From Acidobacteriota bacterium (GTDB lineage: Bacteria > Acidobacteriota > Terriglobia > Terriglobales > SCQP01): a stretch of 8,442 bases of DNA. Within the stretch, counting starts at the first letter, position 1, and every line of letters begins with the position of its first letter. The stretch spans positions 1 to 8,442 of the forward strand of contig JAKATS010000028.1 of the NCBI GenBank assembly GCA_021818645.1, read 5' to 3'. The translations under genes and the position numbers were made by a program. Of this stretch, positions 1 to 5,322 are shown piece by piece. Below the pieces are notes generated by a model. That model ran no database searches, was not told where the DNA came from, and was given only the letters and a program-made list of their open reading frames with translations.

Positions 1-1
1 G

Positions 2-253
2 AAGATGAAGGAACTGATTCCCCGGCAGATGTTCGAGGTGCCGATCCAGGCAGCGATCGGCGGCAAAGTGATCGCGCGGGAAACGGTGAAAGCGATGCGC
101 AAAAACGTGCTGGCCAAATGCTACGGCGGCGATATTACCCGCAAGCGCAAGCTGCTGGAAAAACAAAAGGAAGGCAAGCGGCGGATGAAAAAACTTGGCA
201 AGGTAGAAATTCCGCAGGAGGCATTCCTGGCGGTGCTCAACCTCAGCGATTAA
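2..253 (+). CDS. lepA: Elongation factor 4 (LepA), C-terminal fragment
   Basis: This is the last 83 codons of LepA/EF4, a ribosome-binding translational GTPase that back-translocates stalled ribosomes in the cytoplasm. The 5' part, with the GTPase domain, lies outside the window. What is visible is the LepA-specific C-terminal domain: the run [20 protein letters not shown], then [20 protein letters not shown], then a very basic stretch ([20 protein letters not shown]) and the closing [12 protein letters not shown]. These are near-invariant in the family, and the basic stretch sits in the tRNA/ribosome-contacting tail. The reading frame is open to the left edge and ends at TAA 251-253, the expected C terminus. 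Nothing looks damaged. A palindromic repeat begins four bases after the stop, so transcription probably ends there. Identification is very secure because no other GTPase has this C-terminal domain. Confidence 0.97.
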   Translation, partial: KMKELIPRQMFEVPIQAAIGGKVIARETVKAMRKNVLAKCYGGDITRKRKLLEKQKEGKRRMKKLGKVEIPQEAFLAVLNLSD

Positions 254-257
254 ACAA

Positions 258-363
258 AGAACATGCGAAATGATAAACGTCGCATAACTGCGTTGCCGTC
301 GCTCAGCAATCCTCACGTACAAAAAAGTACGCTTGGGATGCCTCACTGCTTGCGCCTTGTTCT
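258..363. repeat. Imperfect palindromic intergenic repeat, copy 1
   Basis: The gap after lepA is filled by a folded-looking element. The ends are an inverted pair, AGAACA (258-263) and TGTTCT (358-363). Inside the left end is a small hairpin, ATGCGA (263-268) with TCGCAT (280-285). The core is a perfect stem, CGTAC (316-320), A6, GTACG (327-331). The arms between are only partly complementary. The extra left hairpin accounts for the core being off-centre, so the whole could fold as a branched structure. The core from ATCCTCACGTACAA (309-322) to TTGCGCC (350-356) recurs at 2895-2935. It could act as a transcription end or an mRNA-protecting structure, or be a REP/MITE-like dispersed element. 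The function is not known from the sequence. Confidence 0.6.
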
Positions 364-459
364 GCCCGCTACTCGTTTCGCCTAGACTATCTTTTCAGAT
401 TCCCAATGAACTATCAATAACAGCAATGGGCTCGATCCATCCCTCGCAATTTTCCCATC

Positions 460-1443
460 ATGCGCATGGAACCCCGCACATTCAAATTTACATATCGGCC
501 GCCGGCGTGGCTGCGCAACGGGCATAGCAACACGATCTATTCTTATCTGCGGCGGCGGCGGGTGGAGCTGCCCGCGGCGGAAGCGGTTTGGCTGGCGGCG
601 GAGCCCGGGGTTGAGCTCTGCCTGGAAGTCAACTGGCAGCCCCGACCGGCGCCGGGGCTGCTGCTGGTGCACGGCCTCGAAGGCCACAGCAATGTGGGAT
701 ATATGCGGGGCCTGGCGGCCAAAGCGTGGGAACGGGGCTGGCATGCGCTGCGGCTGAATGTGCGCGGCTGCGGCATATCAGAGGAGCGCTGCCGCTCGCT
801 GTATCACTCCGGACTGAGCCAGGATGTGGATCGCGCCATCCAGTGGGCGGGGAGCCAGAGCCGGATCACAACACTAGCCGCCTGCGGCTATTCGATGGGC
901 GGCAACATGCTGCTGCGCTACCTGGGACAGCAAGGTGAGCGGGCCGGCTGCGTGGCCGCTGTTGCTGTCTCACCCAGCCTGGACCTGGCCGCATCGGCCG
1001 ACCGGCTGCACCTGAAGCGCAACTGGCTGTATGAACGCAGGTTTCTGCGCTCGCTGAAGCGGAGGGTCGAACGCAAGGCGCGGGCCTACCCGGAGATCTA
1101 CCGCCTGCCGCCGCTTGATGAGATTTGCTCGATCCGCGACTTTGACGAACGCATCACCGCTCCACATATGGGATTCAGTGGAGCGGATGAATATTATTTT
1201 CGGGCCAGCGCGGCGCGAGTGGCGGACGGCATCCGCGTGCCGACGCTGATTCTGCATGCCGAAGATGATCCCTTTATCGTGATCACCCAGGAATCAAGAC
1301 AGCGGCTAGAGGCCAACCCGGCGATTCGATTTATCGCATTCGACCATGGCGGACACTGCGGCTTCATGCAGCCCGGCCGGGAGCGGGAAGACGCCTATTG
1401 GGCGGAAAACCGGGTCATGGAATTCGCCGCAACATTTATTTAA
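460..1443 (+). CDS. YheT-family alpha/beta-fold hydrolase
   Basis: A 327-residue member of the YheT/UPF0017 (COG0429) alpha/beta hydrolases, cytosolic esterase-like enzymes with no agreed substrate. The family N-terminal signature is present (PPAWLRNGHSNTIY, residues 14-27). It is followed by the oxyanion-side HGLEG (71-75), the nucleophile elbow GYSMGGN with Ser145, the acid in HAEDDPF (Asp269 or Asp270) and the catalytic His299 in DHGGHCGF. The catalytic triad is therefore complete and the length is normal. There is no signal peptide. An in-frame stop at 418-420 limits the start to ATG 460 or ATG 466. Neither has a recognisable Shine-Dalgarno sequence, so the start is uncertain by two codons. 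The gene stands alone and converges on the CxC protein gene: its TAA (1441-1443) shares the palindrome TTAA with that gene's stop. Family assignment is firm, substrate unknown. Confidence 0.93.
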   Translation: MRMEPRTFKFTYRPPAWLRNGHSNTIYSYLRRRRVELPAAEAVWLAAEPGVELCLEVNWQPRPAPGLLLVHGLEGHSNVGYMRGLAAKAWERGWHALRLNVRGCGISEERCRSLYHSGLSQDVDRAIQWAGSQSRITTLAACGYSMGGNMLLRYLGQQGERAGCVAAVAVSPSLDLAASADRLHLKRNWLYERRFLRSLKRRVERKARAYPEIYRLPPLDEICSIRDFDERITAPHMGFSGADEYYFRASAARVADGIRVPTLILHAEDDPFIVITQESRQRLEANPAIRFIAFDHGGHCGFMQPGREREDAYWAENRVMEFAATFI

Positions 1444-1718
1444 TGCGAAAGCGCCTGACGGTTATGAATCGCCCAGGCACATTTGGCCGGCACGGCTTTC
1501 ATCGGCGGTCCGCCGCGCGAGCCGCAGGCGCAGGGGCCTTCGGTTTCAGCTTCGGTCATGCAGGAGCAGGATTGGGAGCCCAGGCAGGCGCAGACATAGA
1601 CTACCGCGCTCTTTTTGGGTTTGGGCTTGCTGTTGAGGGCAAAAGCGGAAGCCAGCAAGGCCAGAGAAAGCAGCGCCGCAGCCAGCACCGGGCGAGAGGT
1701 GGAGTTCAGGATTTTCAT
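1440..1718 (-). CDS. Small secreted CxC-rich protein, function unknown
   Basis: A 92-residue protein I cannot assign to a named family. It starts with a good signal peptide or membrane anchor: a short basic N terminus, a hydrophobic core (PVLAAALLSLALLASAFA, about residues 10-27), then a Lys/Pro-rich stretch (KPKPKK). The mature part begins with VVYVCACLGSQSCSCM and continues to GPCACG, giving three CxC pairs (CAC, CSC, CAC) spaced 5 and 9 residues apart, plus one more Cys near the end (AKCAW). This pattern suggests metal binding or redox-active or disulfide-linked thiols outside the cytoplasm, but that is inference. The start is chosen because GGGAG (1725-1729, minus strand) lies six bases ahead of it; a longer version from TTG 1796 would place 26 non-signal-like residues in front. 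It diverges from the pectinesterase gene and overlaps the hydrolase stop by four bases. Confidence 0.72.
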   Translation of the reverse strand: MKILNSTSRPVLAAALLSLALLASAFALNSKPKPKKSAVVYVCACLGSQSCSCMTEAETEGPCACGSRGGPPMKAVPAKCAWAIHNRQALSH

Positions 1719-1724
1719 AAACGG

Positions 1725-1729
1725 CTCCC
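1725..1729 (-). promoter_or_regulatory. Ribosome binding site of the CxC protein
   Basis: GGGAG on the minus strand, six bases before the ATG at 1718. It decides the start in favour of the short signal-peptide form over the upstream TTG at 1796. Confidence 0.55.
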
Positions 1730-1876
1730 AAACTTTCATCATGCATGGCAAAGCCTGCATGTCCATAACCATTTTCCGGCATCCAGATGTAACCAATTCT
1801 ATTCATCAAATTAAATCCGTGATTCAGAAAAATCAAGTTCATCCGGCGACCGGTTTCCGCAACAATGGAGATCAGC

Positions 1877-1880
1877 AGGA
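1877..1880 (+). promoter_or_regulatory. Ribosome binding site of the pectinesterase
   Basis: AGGA (within GCAGGA) seven bases ahead of ATG 1888. It selects this start; the frame is open much further upstream, to 1615, but that part overlaps the opposite-strand gene and reads as nonsense. Confidence 0.6.
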
Positions 1881-1887
1881 ATTCCAT

Positions 1888-2892
1888 ATGATTCGAGCCA
1901 TACGGACAATTCTGGCGCCGGCTATGGCGCTTGGCTGTGGGCTGACGCTGTGGGGCGCGCGCGATGGCGCGCACCGGCCGCCGATTCGAGTGGTAGTAGC
2001 GGCCAACGGCACGGGCAACTATCCAACGGTTCAGGAGGCTATTGACCATGCGCCTCCGTCGGGGCCGCGGCGGCTGATTATCGCGATCGAGCCCGGCATT
2101 TACCGGGGACGTGTCTCGATACCGCGGGATCGCCCGCGGGTGACTCTGCTGGGGCTGGGACGCAGCCCCAAAGATGTGGTGCTGACCTATCATTTGAGCG
2201 CGCGGCAAGTGGGAGGGACATTTTTCAGCAGCACGGTGGATGTGGAGGGCGAGGGATTTCAAGCCAGAAACCTAACCATTCAGAACAGCTATGGACCGGG
2301 CTCGCAGGCGGTAGCGCTATCGGTGCACGCCGGGCATGCGATCTTCGACCGGGTGCGGCTGCTGGGGTACCAGGACACGCTTTATGCCGCCAGCGGGCTG
2401 CAATATTATCGCGACTGCATGATTCAGGGCGCGGTGGATTTCATTTTCGGCAATGCGACCGCGGTGTTCGATCATTGCCTGATCCGCACCATCGGGCACG
2501 GCTACATTACCGCCCAGAGCCGGCGGTCGCCGCGGGCCACGACCGGGTATGTATTTTACCGCTGCCGCATTACCGGCCATCGCGCTAAACCGGATGTGTT
2601 TCTGGGCCGGCCATGGCGGCGGTTTGCCCGCGTGGTGTACCTTGACTGCTATCTCGGACGCGCCATCCGGCCCAGCGGTTGGAATGACTGGGACCACACG
2701 GCTGCGAACCAGAAGACGGCCTGGTATGGCGAATATGGATCGCACGGCCCGGGCGCGCAGCCGCAGCGGCGGGCCGAATGGGCGCACGAGCTGACCCGGG
2801 CGCAGGCGCGCCAGTTTTTCCCCCAAGTCTTTATGCGAGCGCGCGGCTGGAATCCGTGGAGGGTGCTGATCCGATTAGAACGGGAAAAATAA
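1888..2892 (+). CDS. Pectinesterase (carbohydrate esterase family 8)
   Basis: A 334-residue pectin methylesterase, which removes methyl groups from polygalacturonate and makes pectin accessible to lyases and polygalacturonases. All family signatures appear in order: NYPTVQEAIDHAP (44-56), the GIYRGRV segment (70-76), QAVAL (140-144), GYQDTLY (160-166), DFIFGNA (184-190) and LGRPW (239-243). The catalytic set is complete: Gln140, Gln162, Asp163, Asp184 and Arg241. In the GIYRGRV segment the usual acidic residue of GxYxE is replaced by Gly. The N terminus (residues 1-23) is basic then hydrophobic and could be a signal peptide. MALGC17 loosely resembles a lipobox but lacks the usual Leu at -3, so lipidation is doubtful. 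The start is set by AGGA at the right spacing. It stands alone, divergent from the CxC gene, with a decayed palindromic repeat starting two bases after the stop. Export is expected from function but only moderately supported. Confidence 0.94.
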   Translation: MIRAIRTILAPAMALGCGLTLWGARDGAHRPPIRVVVAANGTGNYPTVQEAIDHAPPSGPRRLIIAIEPGIYRGRVSIPRDRPRVTLLGLGRSPKDVVLTYHLSARQVGGTFFSSTVDVEGEGFQARNLTIQNSYGPGSQAVALSVHAGHAIFDRVRLLGYQDTLYAASGLQYYRDCMIQGAVDFIFGNATAVFDHCLIRTIGHGYITAQSRRSPRATTGYVFYRCRITGHRAKPDVFLGRPWRRFARVVYLDCYLGRAIRPSGWNDWDHTAANQKTAWYGEYGSHGPGAQPQRRAEWAHELTRAQARQFFPQVFMRARGWNPWRVLIRLEREK

Positions 2893-2894
2893 TC

Positions 2895-2935
2895 ATCCTC
2901 ACGTACAAGCCAAGTGCACACCGATGCCTTGCGCC
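2895..2935. repeat. Palindromic intergenic repeat, degraded copy 2
   Basis: ATCCTCACGTACAA (2895-2908) is identical over 14 bases to 309-322 of copy 1. Then follow AAGT, GATGCC (2923-2928) and TTGCGCC (2929-2935) in the same order as in copy 1 (GATGCC 337-342, TTGCGCC 350-356), with seven bases between the last two blocks missing. The GTACG arm has changed to GTGCA, so the CGTAC/GTACG stem is broken. Like copy 1 it lies directly after the stop codon of a plus-strand gene. Confidence 0.6.
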
Positions 2936-3042
2936 CATAGTGCATAGCATGACAGCGGCGAATTATCAGCGATAGATTTCCTTGTGATGCCCTATACGGA
3001 GAACCAATAGCAACCAATCATTTTCTACAGTCTAATTTATAA

Positions 3043-3058
3043 GCCGGTTATTACCGGC
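3043..3058. terminator. Hairpin between convergent pectinesterase and reductase genes
   Basis: A perfect 6-bp stem, GCCGGT - TATT - ACCGGC, in a region that looks AT-rich. On the minus strand it is followed by TTATAAATT, a weak T-rich tail, so it could end the reductase transcript. On the plus strand GCGATATAT follows, which is a poor tail. It lies 150 bases after the pectinesterase stop and 60 bases past the reductase stop. The rest of the 225-base gap (2893-3117) holds the repeat copy and no gene that I can support. Confidence 0.4.
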
Positions 3059-3117
3059 GCGATATATCCAAAACCCGCCTAACCGTTCATGTAACAAATT
3101 CAAGGTCAAAATGAAAT

Positions 3118-3650
3118 TCAAGCAGGAACGTACGTCAGCCGGACAACATCTTCACCGATTCGATCGCTGGCCACCAGGCGAAGCGGGGGGCGTGGTCCGG
3201 TGAAGAATGGTTGGCCATGACCGAGCACGACGGGGTGAAGATAGATTCGATACTCGTCAATCAGACCCGGGCTGGTTAAATTGCCCGCTAAAACAGGGCC
3301 GGCAACTTCGATCTCGCCTTCGTGCTGAGCTTTCACCCGGAGTATAAACGCTTCCAATTCGCCATGCACGAGAGTCGCGTTGGAGCCGACCGATTTCAAG
3401 ATACGCGACACAACCCATTTCGGTTTGGCCCCCACGCCGCTGCGAATTCATGATCTCCCGCATCCCAGTCCGGACGATCATCGTCCCAATACTTCATGAC
3501 CTCATACATTCCGCGACCATACACCATGCCGGACAGGCCGCGCAGCAGCCCAATGAAATGGTGAAAAAGCTCAGGCCGGGGCGGTCCTAATTTCTGGTGG
3601 TCAACGTAACCATCAAGCGACTGATTCAATTCATAGGCGAGCTTAGCCAT
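3118..3650 (-). pseudogene. DHFR/RibD C-terminal-like reductase, frameshifted
   Basis: Two overlapping minus-strand frames together make one dihydrofolate-reductase-fold protein of about 177 residues (RibD_C/YyaP-YwjB-like, NAD(P)H-dependent, substrate usually unknown). The first (3650 to about 3432) has the N-terminal strand LAYELNQSLDGYVD, the SGMVYGRGMYEVM helix and the EFAAAW segment. The second (about 3429-3118) continues with AKPKWVVSRILKSVG, EIEVAGPVLAGNL, LIDEYRIYLHPVVLG and the final DVVRLTYVPA. They join in a run of five G on the minus strand (C run 3429-3433). Restoring one base as TGG CGG GCC gives W-R-A-K-P-K-W, matching how family members read here. The rest looks intact, so the break is recent or a homopolymer sequencing error. 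No clear ribosome site precedes ATG 3650. Its base composition seems less GC-rich than its neighbours, which hints at transfer. Confidence 0.8.
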
Positions 3651-3795
3651 AGAACAAGACCACTTCCGACCTTCAGAATAGCTTACGCGGACGCATCACA
3701 CAGCACTCTGCAAGGCAGATCGTTCAAGTCCTGACACATTTCATCACTGGAGATGATTGTTTCCCGGGCGGGTTCGTGGCATGCTGGCAGTTTCC

Positions 3796-3800
3796 GGAGA
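3796..3800 (+). promoter_or_regulatory. Ribosome binding site of the aminotransferase
   Basis: GGAGA seven bases ahead of ATG 3808. It favours this start over TTG 3757 or ATG 3781 in the same frame, whose extra residues do not resemble the family N terminus. The 157-base gap (3651-3807) from the divergent reductase shows CTGACA (3731-3736) as a possible -35 but no good -10 after it. Confidence 0.6.
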
Positions 3801-3807
3801 AAACACC

Positions 3808-5109
3808 ATGGCCGATGCCTCCAAAACGGGTCAGGATTTGATTCTGGCGGACAAAAAATATCTTTTCCCGGCGGTATTTCACTACTTCAGCCAGCCGCTG
3901 GTGCTGGACCATGCCAAAGACCAGTTCTGCTATGACGCTGATGGCAATGCCTACCTGGATTTTTTTGGCGGCATTGTCACGGTTTCAGTGGGCCACGCCA
4001 ATCCGAAGGTCAATGCCGCGGTGCAAGCGCAACTGGAAAAGCTGACCCATGTTTCCACCTGCTTTGTGACCGAGCCGCAGGTACGGCTGGCGGAAAAGCT
4101 GGCGGCCATTTCTCCGGGAGGGAAGCTAAGCAAGGCGTATTTTACCAACAGCGGCACCGAGGCCAATGAAACGGCGATTCTGACGGCGCGGCTGCATACC
4201 GGGGCGAGCGAGATCATCGCCCTGCGCCACAGCTATCACGGCCGCAGCGCGCTGGCCATGGCCCTGACGGCGCATGCCAACTGGAAGCTGGGGCCGGCGC
4301 TGATGCCGGGCATTGTGCACGCCCACAACGCCTATTGCTACCGCTGCCCTTTTGGCGCCACCTACCCCGACTGCGGCGTACGATGCGCGCAGGATCTGGA
4401 AGAACTGATCCACACTTCCACCAGCGGCCGCATCGCCGGCATGATCGCCGAGCCGATCCAGGGCGTGGGCGGATTCATTACTCCGCCCAGGGAATATTTC
4501 AAGATCGCGGCCGGGATCGTGCGCAAATACGGCGGCCTGTTCATCGCCGACGAGGTGCAGACGGCGTGGGGACGGCTGGGCGGGAACTGGTTTGGAATCG
4601 AGAAATGGGGAGTTGAACCCGACATCATCACCTCCGCCAAGGGGCTGGGCAACGGGATGCCCATCGGCGTGACCATGGCGAAACCGGAGATCGCCGATTC
4701 GCTCAAGGGACTCACTATTTCCACTTTCGGCGGCAATCCGGTGACGACCACCGCGGCCAAGGCGGTGCTGGATTTTATTGAAGCGGAGAATCTGCGCCAG
4801 AACTGCACCCAAGTGGGCGAGTACCTGGGTGTGAAGCTGGAAGAGCTGAAGGAAAAATTTCCCCTGATCGGGGATGTGCGCGGCATGGGCCTGCTGCGGG
4901 CCATTGAGCTGGTGCGCGACCGCAAGAGCAAAGAGCCGGCGGCGGCGGAAACCAATCAACTGCTGGAAAAATGCCGCGACCAGCGCCTGCTGATAGGCAA
5001 AGGCGGATTGTACGGCAACGTTGTGCGGATCTCGCCGCCGATGAATATCGGCAAAGGCGATGTGGATGAATTCGCCGCGCGGATGAGCCAGGCGCTGGAA
5101 AAACTATAA
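3808..5109 (+). CDS. Class III PLP-dependent aminotransferase (AGXT2/GABA-type)
   Basis: A 433-residue fold-type I aminotransferase of class III. It moves an amino group from an omega-amino acid, alanine or an ornithine/GABA-like donor to a keto acid such as glyoxylate, pyruvate or 2-oxoglutarate. Visible landmarks are DADGNAYLDFFGGIVTVSVGH near the N terminus, the cofactor phosphate loop NSGTEANE, ADEVQTAWGRLG with Asp248 facing the pyridine nitrogen, and TSAKGLGNGMPIG with the Schiff-base Lys278. STFGGNP follows, then the C-terminal domain with GDVRGMGLL. Length is typical and no key residue is missing. A four-cysteine segment (Cys177, 180, 189, 193) is unusual for the wider class. I recall it from an alanine-glyoxylate-aminotransferase-like subgroup. 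Neighbours give no pathway hint: the reductase diverges and the GH16 gene converges. The substrate cannot be read from sequence alone; an alanine:glyoxylate role is the leading guess. Confidence 0.92.
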   Translation: MADASKTGQDLILADKKYLFPAVFHYFSQPLVLDHAKDQFCYDADGNAYLDFFGGIVTVSVGHANPKVNAAVQAQLEKLTHVSTCFVTEPQVRLAEKLAAISPGGKLSKAYFTNSGTEANETAILTARLHTGASEIIALRHSYHGRSALAMALTAHANWKLGPALMPGIVHAHNAYCYRCPFGATYPDCGVRCAQDLEELIHTSTSGRIAGMIAEPIQGVGGFITPPREYFKIAAGIVRKYGGLFIADEVQTAWGRLGGNWFGIEKWGVEPDIITSAKGLGNGMPIGVTMAKPEIADSLKGLTISTFGGNPVTTTAAKAVLDFIEAENLRQNCTQVGEYLGVKLEELKEKFPLIGDVRGMGLLRAIELVRDRKSKEPAAAETNQLLEKCRDQRLLIGKGGLYGNVVRISPPMNIGKGDVDEFAARMSQALEKL

Positions 5110-5114
5110 ATACA

Positions 5115-5132
5115 ACCGCGACTAAACGCGGT
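5115..5132. terminator. Stem-loop just after the aminotransferase stop
   Basis: ACCGCG - ACTAAA - CGCGGT, a perfect 6-bp GC-rich stem with a 6-base loop, starting five bases after the TAA at 5107-5109. There is no T-tract (GCGGCC follows), so it is not a classical intrinsic terminator. It may stabilise the 3' end or aid factor-dependent termination. Confidence 0.4.
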
Positions 5133-5204
5133 GCGGCCGCCAATTCCTTCCGCTCCACGACGCACGGCTGAGACGCTGCGGAGCTATGCGAGATCGCAGG
5201 CCGA

Positions 5205-5232
5205 GGATCGGGATTCCTATTGGATCCCATCC
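5205..5232. terminator. Longer stem-loop in the convergent gap
   Basis: GGAT, bulged C, GGGAT, bulged T, CC, loop TATT, GG, ATCCC, ATCC: eleven base pairs with two single-base bulges, midway between the convergent aminotransferase and GH16 genes. It would form on either strand and so could end both transcripts, but no T-tract flanks it. Nearer the GH16 stop there are runs of A7 (5298-5304) and C7 (5307-5313) without a matching stem. The 213-base gap has no supportable gene. Confidence 0.4.
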
Positions 5233-5322
5233 GATGCCAGCCAGGTAATTATGGGCCTCTCCCCCATCTCCGAGGCTGAACCCTGAAATGGCGAAGTAAA
5301 AAAATGCCCCCCCGTCATTATC

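Larger units (their letters stand above)
1719..1887. promoter_or_regulatory. Divergent promoter region, CxC protein / pectinesterase
   Basis: The 169 bases between the two divergent starts must hold both promoters. The middle part (about 1790-1845) is clearly more AT-rich than the flanking genes. On the minus strand a TTGATT followed 17 bases later by TAATTT could be a weak sigma-70 promoter for the CxC protein, but its -10 matches the consensus at only three positions. I see no convincing plus-strand promoter and no clear operator palindrome. Confidence 0.35.

Noticed and set aside
254..459. Small plus-strand open frame 333-527 and antisense frames after lepA
   Set aside because: They cover the palindromic repeat and the hydrolase start in another frame, with no ribosome site or protein-like composition.
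1615..1887. N-terminal extension of the pectinesterase frame by 91 codons
   Set aside because: It overlaps the opposite-strand CxC gene and its start region, does not look like protein, and AGGA sits correctly before ATG 1888.
1546..2262. 238-codon minus-strand open frame across the CxC gene and pectinesterase
   Set aside because: It overlaps two better-supported genes in other frames and has no ribosome site or recognisable domain.
3128..3135. ACGTACGT as a third copy of the palindromic repeat
   Set aside because: It lies within the coding end of the reductase and shares only the CGTAC core, with none of the flanking conserved blocks.
4126..4959. 277-codon open frame on the minus strand inside the aminotransferase gene
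   Set aside because: It lies wholly antisense to a gene with complete catalytic motifs; its translation is low-complexity and Arg/Gly/Ala/His-rich, as expected of a shadow frame in GC-rich DNA.
5291..5313. A7 and C7 runs near the GH16 stop as an intrinsic terminator
   Set aside because: On the minus strand a T7 follows a G7, but there is no complementary C-rich arm to form the stem.
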